Source: Verrucomicrobiota bacterium (GTDB taxonomy: Bacteria; Verrucomicrobiota; Verrucomicrobiia; Limisphaerales; UBA1100). Taken from it: 40,780 nucleotides of DNA. The stretch spans positions 1 to 40,780 of the forward strand of contig JAOLZA010000020.1 in the NCBI GenBank assembly GCA_028343615.1, given 5' to 3'. Position numbers and translations under genes: made by a program. Shown here piece by piece: positions 7,501 to 15,826 of this stretch. Numbering within the stretch: the first letter of the stretch is position 1; each line of letters opens with the position of its first letter. A model generated the notes under the pieces. It had not been told where the DNA came from. It saw nothing but the letters and a program-made list of their open reading frames with translations, and ran no database searches.

Positions 7501-8355
7501 CTGCGCATCGCGAAATCGCTGGTCATTGTCAGTCACAACACGAAAACGGCCCCGACCGTCATTCAGGTAAAGATGATCTTGCATGTGACTTACGTCGGTA
7601 ACCAATTTGTTGAAGGTGGGAGTGATGGGTACTTTGCGAACAGAATAAATTTCGAGCCATTCGTCGGGCATAGGGCGGCCCGTGCGACGAGCAGCTTCGC
7701 CGAGTTGATGGATGCGCTCCATTTCCTTTGGGCCCAGAACTTCGCCGGGCGTGCGATTCAGGTGTGACGTAACGTATAGGTCGAGATCACCATCGCCATC
7801 CACATCGGCCATGCTGGAACCCACACTGCCAGCGCGTTGGTTGTACACCCAGCCGATGTTTAGACTTTCGGTGAAGTTTCCTAGGCCGTCATTGAGGAAA
7901 AGAAAATTGCGCGTGTCGCGCACAGACGTAAGAATGAGATCTAAGTCACGGTCGCCATCCACATCGGAAAACAATGCGCCGTTCAATCGCCAGCCTTGGC
8001 ACGCCACGCCCGCCAGTTCGGTGATATTTTCAAACTTCCAGTTGCCTCGGTTCAGGTATAACGCGTTGGGCTTTTCCATGCCGCACACAAAGAGATCCGG
8101 CAATCCATCGCCATTGATATCACCGGCAGCCAAGCCGGAGTTGCTGGTGTCTCGAATTGTTTCGCCGATGACAGCTCGATATTTTCCGCTTGGTATCAGC
8201 CCCGTGTCCTTTGGCTGTAGTCGATGAAATCCAGACCGGCCTTGATCCGGCACGTTCAGGGGTGTTATTTTTACAGCGGGTGCGGCGACCAGCAGTGCGT
8301 TAAAACAAAGACACGCGCAAAGGATTTGGGCGAAGGGATGCCGGATTGGGTTCAT
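4594..8355 (-). CDS. Large secreted FG-GAP/VCBS repeat protein with ASPIC/UnbV domains
   Basis: From ATG 8355 the product is 1253 residues. An upstream Met at 8478 is rejected because it would overlap the divergent gene and bury the signal peptide (hydrophobic at about 10-26). Many copies of the calcium-loop motif DxDGDGDxD with a following LYLN/FLND strand run through the protein (about 75-110, 125-160, 180-200, 300-330, 350-370, 430-450, 520-545 and many between 690 and 1150), indicating beta-propellers. An ASPIC/UnbV domain lies at about 551-645, and a second related segment ends the protein (about 1155-1245). Proteins of this class are exported and thought to bind or process glycans or mediate surface contact; the exact activity is unknown. 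It is read divergently from the YfhO-like gene across 80 bp. Confidence 0.9.
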   Translation of the reverse strand: MNPIRHPFAQILCACLCFNALLVAAPAVKITPLNVPDQGRSGFHRLQPKDTGLIPSGKYRAVIGETIRDTSNSGLAAGDINGDGLPDLFVCGMEKPNALYLNRGNWKFENITELAGVACQGWRLNGALFSDVDGDRDLDLILTSVRDTRNFLFLNDGLGNFTESLNIGWVYNQRAGSVGSSMADVDGDGDLDLYVTSHLNRTPGEVLGPKEMERIHQLGEAARRTGRPMPDEWLEIYSVRKVPITPTFNKLVTDVSHMQDHLYLNDGRGRFRVVTDNDQRFRDAQGRPMPMPKDPSHEAAFRDVDGDGDPDLYVCADFDWADRFWRNDGRGNFTLIDPIALRRTSQFSMGIDFTDLNRDGHVDFITADMLSRSHKRRKTQMGFMQATDVAIGLIRNRPQIMQNTLHLNRGDGTWTEIAQFAGVKASEWSWGLAFTDVDLDGYEDLIVATGMIRDFMDADATSEIENAIKEKTTINALLKSTIYPTLPTRNIAYRNRGDMTFEFMSAKDWGLDAKAVSGGLAQADFDGDGDLDLIFNNIEPLEIYRNESNAPRVAVRLIGQPGNLQAIGAKVRLLGGPGNSNGLAPMEQEIHSGGGYASGSDPLAVFGTGNKTEGLKLEIIWRDHGKLTHRIIPNVKPNHLYEITQGGDDPHLAPLASNPPSLFKEDFEKLDVQTQKGPMRVGHGETAFDDFAYQPLLPNRLSQLGPGVAWTDLNQDGIEDLVISAGRGRPMMIYLGQPGGRFQFVQGPLAELDQTGVIGWIPKPNATPTLLTGISNFEAPGKAFDHAPLRGLSPAKKYSIAFSLPSQRSTTGPIALADVDGDGDLDLFLGGRMVPERYPKPTDSQLYLNNNGELKLDDANGLALKQLGLVSGAVFGDLDGDGDPDLVLALEWGPVKILRNHNGKFTDATKAYGLDAHKGWWNSVTLGDFDADGRLDIAAGNWGRNSKYEESYSRANPLRIAYGDFDNNGVVDIVENHYDKETGTWVPERGRSCSMNAMPFIGERNKTFDQFGSGSLAKIYGDCLKDGTVLEANTLTHTLFLNRGDTFASHPLPAEAQFAPVFGMNVADFDGDGHEDLFVAQNFFASQRETPRSDGGRGLLLRGDGKGSFTSVPGQESGLKIYGEQRGSAVADYNRDGRPDLVVTQNGASTHLYQNVQGTPGLRVRLNAGPANPTGVGATARLIFAEKKGPAKIVTAGSGYWSQDSATLIFARPAVPIKIEVQWPHGQTITTAIPASEDEIEVTPQGTLIMPGN

Positions 8356-8435
8356 CGGGGTCGGTTTTAACAACCTCGTTTGGAAAAGACAATTCGCTTT
8401 ATCGGTCCAGTTTTTTCTGTTAACCCAAGCACCGC

Positions 8436-11276
8436 ATGGATGAGGCAACCAACACACGTCCGGGCTGGCGGCCGGCAATAGCGACCGCAGGCGTGTTGTT
8501 GCTGGTGCTTGCCGGATTGTTCAGTCCGATCTTTTCCGGCGAATCAATTCTTCATACCGAAGGTCGCACGGTGGAAGAATGGGATCAGCGTTTTGCTGAA
8601 GGCGCTTGGGATGCCCAAGCCGGGCTGGGGGCACCCCGAGGGTATGCGCTGCCGGGCTTCACCGGATGGTTCTGGTCGCTTTGCAAACTCACGCCGGATC
8701 CCACAGCGAATTATGCAAATTACTATCCGCTCGCCTGCCTTTTCCTACTCGGGATGGCCGCGTGGTTTTGTTTTCGACAACTGAAATGCAGCGGCCTCAT
8801 TTGCGGAATGGGTGCGTTGGCCGCAGCGTTGAACGGCGTATTTCTTTCGTACACGGTGGAGTTTTCTGGTGGACTGGCCGTGACCGGTGCAGCCTTGTTT
8901 GTGGCGTTAGCCATGATCGTGCGGCACCGTTTGCAATGGCCGGGCGCACTGGTGGCAGGGCTGGCTCTGGGAATGGGCCTTCTGGAATTAGGTGCCGGCG
9001 GTTTGCCACTAGTAGGCGCCATCGTAGTGCTTGCGCTTGTGCTGCCACCGGCGGATGGGCATCGCTTCGCGCAAAAACGCTTGGCTTGCATAAGCCTGAT
9101 TCCCGTGTCCGCAGCAGCGGTGGCTTGGCCGATTTGGAATTATTCCCAACTCTTCGAACATTCCATCAACCTGCGTCAGGCTGCAGCCCAAGGGCCGATG
9201 GATTTGTTGACCCTTCCCATAGCCGGCTTATTTGGCCATCGGTTGGATGTGGCGGACAACACCCAACATTGGGGCAACCTGATCGGCAGTCATTCTCACG
9301 CCTATGCAGGGGCGCTCGTATTACTAGTGGCGGCTTGGGCACTGGCGCACGCAGTGCGTAGAGAGCAATCATTTTCGCGTCATGATAAAACGCGCGTCCT
9401 GATATTTGGTGCCGTGGTGTTGGTACTCCCATGGGTAGCTTGGAGTAGCTATTGGCAGTCCTTGTTTAGTGTTTGTTTATTGGTGTTGTTTGCTTTTGGC
9501 CTTAAAGGATTGGATGAATGGCACTCCACAGAGGCACATGAAAAAACCCGAGCGTTTGGCAGTGGCGGATTTAACTCAGGTTGGCGCATCGGGTCATTTG
9601 GAGTACTGGCGCTGGCCACGCTAGGATTTACAATATATAGTAATCGTTCCGAGAAATTGGCCACGTGGATTCTCCAAAAATCACCCGGCGCGTTACCGGC
9701 GGATGCTGCCATATTGGCCAGCACGAGCACGTTACAGGCAGGGTTGTTTGTGCTGTTCCTATTTCTTTCCATTGGAGTCCTTACCGGGTGTAGTCTGGTG
9801 CGATGGAATCGCTCGTCTCGTACTCTCAGCCTGTTGGCCATGGGCTTGTTGCTACTGCTGGATCTCGGTCGGTCGGGCAAACCATTCCTTCGCTTTGATC
9901 AATTCGATACACCCTCTTTTGGAGAACCCGTGGCAGAACTCTTGAAGGATCACTCCACCCGTGGTCGGGTGACATTGTTGAACCAATACCAACTGCTGAA
10001 ACGGCATCCACTTGATCGCGCAGTGATAGATTCCTTCCTCTCCCCACCTTCTCCAGACAGTGTCAACTGGAGCAATCCCCGCTTGGCCGCGTTGGCTCGG
10101 GGATATCATGATGGCATGATGAGCTATCGTTTAGCCAAAGATGTGAATCAGTTCAGACAATTCAAACTAATGTTTCTCAGTTCTCCCAACGCACAGGCTA
10201 GGGAACAGGCACGCAAGCAGTTGCAGAAATTTCCTAGCGGCAAGGAATTTCTTACCGGAGGACAGGATGAAAACCTGTTTAATTTTTTCCAGGAATCCAG
10301 TGGCCGCCGTCACAGCCAACTTATGGCACATGACTCTATCGGAGCCATAAGCCGGACATATCACGAGGATTGGATGCACCATTTATTTCCGCAGCATAGC
10401 ATTGCCTGGGCGAGAGTCACAGATTTTCAGCCCACGACAACCGAGGAACCCGGACAGGAAAAAAACCGCGCCGATGCGATTCGCTTGCTTATTCGCCAAT
10501 GGGAGCTTGCGAGCACCCGCTATTTTATTTGCCATGCCGGAAATGCGGAACTCACTTCGATTGTTCGGGAAGATTCTAAGATCGACGACCAACCGTTGCC
10601 CACATACCGCAACGCTCTGAATCAGACACTGGATCCCGTACTGCGGAGATTCAAGCAGAGAGGGGCATTTCATCTGGATCAAGCGGTACCCACTTCCGGC
10701 GGTGGTGCCAATCCCACCAACGCTCCGGCGGTCCTCATGGAATTTACCGGTGCTCTACCGCGCGCAAAATTATTTTCCGACTGGCGCCAAGGCGTGGATG
10801 AAAAAACCACAGACACTATCCTCTTCAGCCCCGGTTTCGATTCCCATTCACAAGTGATCCTTCGTGCAAAGGATTTGCCCCAACCAGAACAGCCCTCTCA
10901 AACCTCAAGTATGCCAGCAGTCCAATTCGAGAAGACCAGCGCCACTCGCGTGGAGTTGAAAATCCCCTCGATCGATTACGCCGCAGTATTGCTACTCAAT
11001 GACCAATTCGATTCTAACTGGAATGTGACCATCGATGGCCAGCCCGCCACCCTGCTGCGAGCCAACAACCACGCACGAGCCGTCTATCTATCCGAATCAG
11101 GTAAGCCCCGCGTCATTGTGTTCGATTATCACCCACCCGTGCCACCCACCGCACCACCTCTTGCTGCACTGATGATCGGCCTCTCGATCGCGGGGTTGGG
11201 TGCGCGCCGTGAAAAATTATCCAATTTCGAGGAAAACGATAAACCAGACACCATTCTTAAGCCGAATGATGCTTGA
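8436..11276 (+). CDS. YfhO-like large membrane protein
   Basis: This 946-residue protein starts at ATG 8436. The first half is a series of hydrophobic spans (first at about 16-34, more between about 95 and 480) with the loop ESILHTEGRTVEEWDQRF that is typical of the early periplasmic loop in YfhO-type proteins. The second half is mostly soluble. It ends with the family-like segment LLNDQFDSNWNVTIDGQPA, residues RANNHARAVYLSESGKPRVI, and a last membrane span at about 905-925. YfhO-like proteins have a GT-C-like glycosyltransferase fold and are linked to glycosylation of cell-surface polymers. Substrate and donor cannot be told from sequence. It is divergent to the UnbV protein, and DUF1501 follows 60 bp downstream on the same strand. 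Confidence 0.8.
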   Translation: MDEATNTRPGWRPAIATAGVLLLVLAGLFSPIFSGESILHTEGRTVEEWDQRFAEGAWDAQAGLGAPRGYALPGFTGWFWSLCKLTPDPTANYANYYPLACLFLLGMAAWFCFRQLKCSGLICGMGALAAALNGVFLSYTVEFSGGLAVTGAALFVALAMIVRHRLQWPGALVAGLALGMGLLELGAGGLPLVGAIVVLALVLPPADGHRFAQKRLACISLIPVSAAAVAWPIWNYSQLFEHSINLRQAAAQGPMDLLTLPIAGLFGHRLDVADNTQHWGNLIGSHSHAYAGALVLLVAAWALAHAVRREQSFSRHDKTRVLIFGAVVLVLPWVAWSSYWQSLFSVCLLVLFAFGLKGLDEWHSTEAHEKTRAFGSGGFNSGWRIGSFGVLALATLGFTIYSNRSEKLATWILQKSPGALPADAAILASTSTLQAGLFVLFLFLSIGVLTGCSLVRWNRSSRTLSLLAMGLLLLLDLGRSGKPFLRFDQFDTPSFGEPVAELLKDHSTRGRVTLLNQYQLLKRHPLDRAVIDSFLSPPSPDSVNWSNPRLAALARGYHDGMMSYRLAKDVNQFRQFKLMFLSSPNAQAREQARKQLQKFPSGKEFLTGGQDENLFNFFQESSGRRHSQLMAHDSIGAISRTYHEDWMHHLFPQHSIAWARVTDFQPTTTEEPGQEKNRADAIRLLIRQWELASTRYFICHAGNAELTSIVREDSKIDDQPLPTYRNALNQTLDPVLRRFKQRGAFHLDQAVPTSGGGANPTNAPAVLMEFTGALPRAKLFSDWRQGVDEKTTDTILFSPGFDSHSQVILRAKDLPQPEQPSQTSSMPAVQFEKTSATRVELKIPSIDYAAVLLLNDQFDSNWNVTIDGQPATLLRANNHARAVYLSESGKPRVIVFDYHPPVPPTAPPLAALMIGLSIAGLGARREKLSNFEENDKPDTILKPNDA

Positions 11277-11336
11277 TAGAAACCCGTTGCGCGGTTAGAA
11301 TTTTTTCTGTTCTGTTGCGTCAAATCGTTGTTCGAT

Positions 11337-12767
11337 ATGGACCAGTTTGCCAATCACTCATTTGTTTCCAGGCGCGATGCGTTAAAAAGCGCTGCCTGTG
11401 GCTTTGGTGGGCTCGCGTTGGGTGCGCTAGCGCATCGTGTGTCGGCCGGAAGTAATTCATTCGCGCCAAAACTAGTGCATCATACCCCGAAAGCAAAACG
11501 GGTGATTTTCCTCTTCATGGCCGGAGGCGTAAGCCATGTGGATTCTTTTGATTACAAACAAAAACTCTTCGATGATGATGGCAAAATGGTGCGCTTTGAT
11601 GACGCACGTACGCTGGCTAAGACCCGTAAGATCGTCGAGCACGCTGTCAAGAAGCCACTATGGAATTTCAAGAACTACGGCCAATGCGGTCAACCTGTTA
11701 GTGAACTTTTCCCGCACATGGCCAAGCACGTGGATGATCTTTGCATCCTCAAAGGAATGCACACCGAAGGGGTTGCGCACGGGCCAAGCACGCTCTTCAT
11801 GCACTCGGGCACTATCAATCTCATTCGGCCAAGCATGGGCTCATGGGTGAATTATGGGTTAGGATCGGAGAACGAAAACCTGCCCGGCTTTGTCAGCCTC
11901 GGTCCTTCGATGGGCAATGGTGGCCCGCGTAACTATAGCAACGCCTTTTTGCCATCGTCCTACCAGGGTACCCCGATTGGCCGCGCAGGGATTCCAGCCA
12001 AAGATTCCAGTATTAAGAATATCACTGCACCGGGCGTTGACTCAAAGGAGCAACAGAAACAATTTGAACTATTACGTGCACTGAACGCTGAGCAAGCAAA
12101 GCGTCGACCGGGTGATGATGAACTTAACTCGGTGATCGGCTCCTTCGAACTCGCGTGGCGCATGCAAAACAACGCGCCTAGCATTCTTGATTTGTCCAAG
12201 GAAAACTCCAAGACGCTCGCGATGTACGGTATCGACCAAAAACCGACAGATAACTTTGGTCGCTACTGTTTAATGGCCCGCCGCTTGAGCGAGGCTGGCG
12301 TGCGTTATATTCAGGTCAACTACACGGACAACGGCAATAATCCTTCTTGGGACCAGCACTCCAACATGCCCAAGCACATGGAGCATGCCCGCGCGACTGA
12401 CAAACCGGTAGCCGCATTACTGCAAGATCTTAAACAGCGCGGATTGCTCGACGACACTATTGTTTGGTGGGGCAGCGAATTTGGTCGCACACCCTACGCA
12501 CAAAACAAAGGTACCGGTCGCGATCATAATCCTGATGGCTTTACCGTTTGTCTTGCCGGCGGCGGGATCAAGTCTGGTTTCGCCTACGGCAACACCGACG
12601 AATACGGCCACCACGCTGTGGAGGGCAAGGTGCACATGCACGATCTTCATGCCACCATTCTGCATCAACTTGGCCTCGATCACGAAAAGCTCACCTATCG
12701 TTACGATGGTCGAGACTTCCGCCTTACCGACGTGCACGGACGAGTTGTTAAAGAGATCATCGCGTAA
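11337..12767 (+). CDS. DUF1501 protein with Tat signal
   Basis: ATG 11337 gives 476 residues; an in-frame TTG three codons earlier is less likely. The N-terminus has a twin-arginine signal, SRRDALKSAACG at 11-22, followed by a hydrophobic stretch ending near residue 36. The body has DUF1501 hallmarks: FLFMAGGVSHVDSFDYK, the late GSEFGRTPYAQ and GRDHNPDGF motifs, and the C-terminal HEKLTYRYDGRDFRLTD. The domain is related to the alkaline phosphatase/sulfatase fold and is exported folded. Such proteins usually sit beside a DUF1549/DUF1553 cytochrome protein. Here that partner is absent and a PhyH dioxygenase follows 59 bp downstream. Its reaction is unknown. Confidence 0.93.
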   Translation: MDQFANHSFVSRRDALKSAACGFGGLALGALAHRVSAGSNSFAPKLVHHTPKAKRVIFLFMAGGVSHVDSFDYKQKLFDDDGKMVRFDDARTLAKTRKIVEHAVKKPLWNFKNYGQCGQPVSELFPHMAKHVDDLCILKGMHTEGVAHGPSTLFMHSGTINLIRPSMGSWVNYGLGSENENLPGFVSLGPSMGNGGPRNYSNAFLPSSYQGTPIGRAGIPAKDSSIKNITAPGVDSKEQQKQFELLRALNAEQAKRRPGDDELNSVIGSFELAWRMQNNAPSILDLSKENSKTLAMYGIDQKPTDNFGRYCLMARRLSEAGVRYIQVNYTDNGNNPSWDQHSNMPKHMEHARATDKPVAALLQDLKQRGLLDDTIVWWGSEFGRTPYAQNKGTGRDHNPDGFTVCLAGGGIKSGFAYGNTDEYGHHAVEGKVHMHDLHATILHQLGLDHEKLTYRYDGRDFRLTDVHGRVVKEIIA

Positions 12768-12793
12768 CTTGGTATTAAGCTAAAATAGTCAAG

Positions 12794-12814
12794 AAACAGT
12801 CGGGATCTGTTTTT
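12794..12814 (+). terminator. Possible weak intrinsic terminator
   Basis: AAACAG, a 7-base loop and CTGTTT make a 6-bp stem followed by more T residues, 26 bp after the DUF1501 stop and just before the PhyH gene. The stem has only two G-C pairs, so it may be a partial terminator or chance. Confidence 0.3.
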
Positions 12815-12826
12815 CTGATAGTTCCA

Positions 12827-13654
12827 ATGGCTGAGTTCAACATTATCCCTGATCAAGACGCAGTGAACGCCGTAGGGCGTGACCTGCATTTTCATCCTAG
12901 CACCGTTACGGAACCGGCAAAACTTACCCCCGAAAACGTTGCTCACTTCAACAAAAACGGATTTGTCCGACCCATCCGTATATTCGATGGTCCCGAAGCG
13001 GATGATTTACGCGCTTACTTTGATCGCCGGCTTGAACAGGCCATTGCTGAAGGGCGCGACAGTTATTCCATCAGCACCGCGCACTTAAAATACGGCCGCG
13101 CTTATGATCTCCTCACCCACCCGCGCATCGTTGCCTGTGTGCAGGATTTGCTCGGGCCTGAGATTGTGGGCTGGGGATCCCATTTTTTTTGCAAAATGCC
13201 TGGAGATGGCAAACGCGTGTCGTGGCATCAGGACGCCAGCTACTGGCCGCTCACCCCAAGCAAAGCTGTTACCTGCTGGCTCGCCATCGACGATGCTGAC
13301 ACCGAAAACGCATGCATGCGCTTTCTAGCCGGCTCCCACCACCATGGCCACCTTACTTGGCGCAAGAGCACCCCTGAGGAACACAACACCCTTGACCAGA
13401 GCGTCGAGAACGCAGAGCAATATGGAATCCCCATCGACAATATCCTCCGCGCCGGCGAATGTAGTATTCATACCGATCTTCTACTTCACGGCTCCGAGGC
13501 AAATGAGTCGAGCCGTCGCCGCTGTGGGCTCACCCTCCGCTACACCACTCCCGACGTCCGTGCGGAAATGGATTGGAACCAGAAAGGTGTCCTGATCAGC
13601 GGCTCAGATTCCGGCAGACATTGGGCCAACCCGCCGAGGCCTGAAACTGAATAA
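12827..13654 (+). CDS. Phytanoyl-CoA dioxygenase (PhyH) family protein
   Basis: This 275-residue Fe(II)/2-oxoglutarate oxygenase-type protein has the metal-binding set in order: His134 and Asp136 in SWHQDASYW, and a distal His in LLLHGSEAN (His221). An Arg in LTLRYTT (Arg238) is placed to bind 2-oxoglutarate. AGSHHHGHL at 168-176 and the N-terminal FNKNGFVRP are usual for the family. Asp in the HxD motif argues for a hydroxylase and against a halogenase. There is no signal peptide, so it acts in the cytoplasm. The substrate is unknown. It follows the DUF1501 gene on the same strand, possibly as one transcript. Confidence 0.9.
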   Translation: MAEFNIIPDQDAVNAVGRDLHFHPSTVTEPAKLTPENVAHFNKNGFVRPIRIFDGPEADDLRAYFDRRLEQAIAEGRDSYSISTAHLKYGRAYDLLTHPRIVACVQDLLGPEIVGWGSHFFCKMPGDGKRVSWHQDASYWPLTPSKAVTCWLAIDDADTENACMRFLAGSHHHGHLTWRKSTPEEHNTLDQSVENAEQYGIPIDNILRAGECSIHTDLLLHGSEANESSRRRCGLTLRYTTPDVRAEMDWNQKGVLISGSDSGRHWANPPRPETE

Positions 13655-13682
13655 TCAGCCGAATATGAGATTCGGATAAATT

Positions 13683-13769
13683 ATGGAATCCGACGGTTTG
13701 GAAGGCATCGAACAGGAACGCCTAGATCACCTGTTGAGTTACATGCATGAATCACTGGAAAATGAGTAG
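13683..13769 (+). CDS. Possible 28-residue acidic ORF
   Basis: ATG 13683 to TAG 13767-13769 encodes 28 residues, strongly acidic and helix-prone (LEGIEQERLDHLLSYMHESL). It lies alone in the 191-bp gap between the PhyH and DUF1080 genes. There is no recognised family and no clear ribosome binding site. The composition is protein-like, but length alone gives little support; it could be the remnant of a longer gene. Confidence 0.25.
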   Translation: MESDGLEGIEQERLDHLLSYMHESLENE

Positions 13770-13845
13770 CAGATAATCGAGTCCTAATACTTTCCGCAGC
13801 CTTGCCAACCCCCGCCAATCCATTACCCTATCAGCAACCCATATT

Positions 13846-14898
13846 ATGAAAAGGACACTACTGACTCTCGGAATAATTTTAAGCCTGAACGTAACCGCAG
13901 CTAATGGTTTGTGGACGGATGCCAAGGACAAGACGTTGCCTGTCGATTTTCAAATTCAGGGCGAGTATATCGGGGAACTTTCCTGCGGCTGCGATTTTGG
14001 CGCGCAGGTGATCGCGCTGGGAAATGGCGAGTTTCAGGCCGTGCTCTATCCGCTAGGATTGCCCGGGGCGGATTGGGAACGGGGTGACGAACGCTCTGTC
14101 CTCGTCGGCAAACTGGATGGCAAACAGGCGGTGTTTGCCTCGGCTACTGGTAAGCGACGTTATCTTGGAGGCAAAGCGAGTGAGTTCAGTGCAACCGGCC
14201 AATTCCCCCCCAAGGGCCAAAAAGAAGGGAGTTCGGCGACCATTGAAAATGGCAAAATGACTGGCAAGCACGGTAAAAAAACATTTGAGTTAAAACGTAT
14301 TGTACGCAAAAGCCCTACAATGGGAATCAAACCTCCCAAAGGTGCAGTCGTGCTCTTTGATGGCTCCGGTAAAACTGAGTGGCAGGGTGGTCGTGTGGAT
14401 GAAAAAACCAAGTTGCTGAATACCGATGGGCGTGACATCAAAACCGAACGTAAATTCCAAAACTATACCATGCACGTGGAATTTATGCTCCCCTTCAAGC
14501 CCGCTGCACGCGGTCAGGGCCGAGGTAACAGCGGCTTCTATCAAGTGGATCATTACGAGGTGCAGATCCTCGATTCATTTGGACTTGAGGGAAAAAACAA
14601 CGAATGCGGCGGTGTCTACACCAAGGCCGAACCCATCGTGAACATGTGCCTGCCCCCACTCCAATGGCAGACCTATGATGTGGAATTTACCAATGCGGTG
14701 ATGAAGGACGGCAAGAAAATCAAGAACGCTCGGATGACGCTCACGCATAACGGCGTGGTGATCCACAAAGACCTGAATATAAACGGCAAGACCGGCGGTT
14801 CCCGCCGCGATCCTGAAGGCACTCCTGGTCCCATCAAGTTACAAGGCCACGGGAACCCTCTCCAGTTCCGCAACGTATGGATTCTGGAACAAAAGTAA
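13846..14898 (+). CDS. Secreted DUF1080 protein (3-keto-disaccharide hydrolase-like)
   Basis: The 350-residue product has a signal peptide (MKRTLLTLGIILSLNVTAANG). Residues 30-155 form a beta-rich region with a Cys pair (SCGCDFG) and a repeated Gly/Lys pattern. From about 166 the DUF1080 concanavalin-like domain begins with KGAVVLFDGSG. It continues through NYTMHVEFMLPF, GNSGFYQVDHYEVQILDSFG, ECGGVYTKAEP and the closing PIKLQGHGNPLQFRNVWI. Some members of this family hydrolyse 3-keto glycosides; whether this one does is not shown. It is followed after 5 bp by a lipoprotein gene, so the two are probably co-transcribed. Confidence 0.92.
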   Translation: MKRTLLTLGIILSLNVTAANGLWTDAKDKTLPVDFQIQGEYIGELSCGCDFGAQVIALGNGEFQAVLYPLGLPGADWERGDERSVLVGKLDGKQAVFASATGKRRYLGGKASEFSATGQFPPKGQKEGSSATIENGKMTGKHGKKTFELKRIVRKSPTMGIKPPKGAVVLFDGSGKTEWQGGRVDEKTKLLNTDGRDIKTERKFQNYTMHVEFMLPFKPAARGQGRGNSGFYQVDHYEVQILDSFGLEGKNNECGGVYTKAEPIVNMCLPPLQWQTYDVEFTNAVMKDGKKIKNARMTLTHNGVVIHKDLNINGKTGGSRRDPEGTPGPIKLQGHGNPLQFRNVWILEQK

Positions 14899-14903
14899 CC
14901 AGC

Positions 14904-15512
14904 ATGAAATCCAACCGGTTCTGCTCGGCTGGGCTTGGCTTGGTCATAATTTCCATTTTTAATGGCTGCGTAGGTTTTCAAGGATTCATAAAAAAAAATG
15001 GGCCTGAGTATGAGGCTGAGGTGCGATCATGGCAGCGGGTGATCGAAACGCGTGGCGGTAACGGAATGTGGCTCGTCAACCGTGGCTACCGAAATGGCGA
15101 TGATATAGTAGCGATTGCGACCTTCAGTTCGCTGTCGCACGTGGGGGTTTTGGATGCGGATCGCGGCGTGGTTATCGAGTCGTTGTGGAATGGAAACGTA
15201 ACCAATAGCCTCGCGAATTTTGTGGACATGTCGCACCGCATCGTGCTGGTAAAACCGGAAGGTTGGACGCCTGAAACCGGCCGCAAAGCACTCGCCAAGG
15301 CGCGAGGGGAACTGGAGAGGAAATATGACTTCAGCGGGTTGATCGGTTTACCTAGCTCCAATCGGTGGTACTGTAGTGAACTGGCCTCATGGTGTTGGGG
15401 TCGCGAAGCGAATCAATTTGGCCCTTGGAATGTCATCCATCCACGCCGTTTAACGAAGATGGGAAAAGTGCTTTTCGATTCCGGCCCGCGCGACGGTAAG
15501 ATTGATGAGTAA
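14904..15512 (+). CDS. YiiX/C92-like permuted papain-fold lipoprotein
   Basis: ATG 14904 (202 residues) is chosen over an ATG at 14877 because it gives a proper lipoprotein signal: MKSNR, hydrophobic core, then IFNGC with Cys at residue 22. The mature domain resembles the YiiX/DUF830 branch of NlpC/P60-like enzymes, in which the catalytic His comes before the Cys. His79 lies in SLSHVGVLD and Cys157 in WYCSELASWCW, and the early NGDDIVAIATF matches the family start. Members are amidases or acyltransferases acting on cell-wall peptides or lipids. The precise substrate is unknown. It lies 5 bp after DUF1080. Confidence 0.75.
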   Translation: MKSNRFCSAGLGLVIISIFNGCVGFQGFIKKNGPEYEAEVRSWQRVIETRGGNGMWLVNRGYRNGDDIVAIATFSSLSHVGVLDADRGVVIESLWNGNVTNSLANFVDMSHRIVLVKPEGWTPETGRKALAKARGELERKYDFSGLIGLPSSNRWYCSELASWCWGREANQFGPWNVIHPRRLTKMGKVLFDSGPRDGKIDE

Positions 15513-15521
15513 AGTGCCTCG

Positions 15522-15734
15522 TTAGCTGTAATGTGGCGGTTTGGTGATGTTGTCTTTTGCTGCTTTCATATCTTCCGCTGCCATTCGCTCAGTAAGTTGA
15601 TCCATTTGCTGCGTAAGCCGCCGGATAGATTTGGCCTGTTCGACCAAGGTTTCGTTCAGCGATTCAGTCAATTGGTCCACATGTGCCAGTGCTGATTCAA
15701 TATTCACCAACCGTTCTTCGTTACCGTTGCTCAT
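15522..15734 (-). CDS. slyX: SlyX family protein
   Basis: The 70-residue protein is almost all coiled coil: NEERLVNIESALAHVDQLTE, then LNETLVEQAKSIRRLTQQMDQL. It ends in KPPHYS, the PPHY tail typical of SlyX. Length and layout match the family (about 70 residues). SlyX is a widespread cytoplasmic protein of unknown function. The gene converges with the C92-like lipoprotein gene (9-bp gap) and is divergent from the PQQ-propeller gene. Confidence 0.88.
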   Translation of the reverse strand: MSNGNEERLVNIESALAHVDQLTESLNETLVEQAKSIRRLTQQMDQLTERMAAEDMKAAKDNITKPPHYS

Positions 15735-15826
15735 CCGCTCAAACTGCCTTTATCCAGTCTGACAGTCGAATGAAATTTGAATCTTCCTTGAACAATGAGA
15801 TTTGATCCTTAAAACTTATCCGACAC

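Noticed and set aside
8356-8478. N-terminal extension of the UnbV protein to 8478
   Set aside because: It would overlap the divergent YfhO-like gene and place 41 residues before a clear signal peptide.
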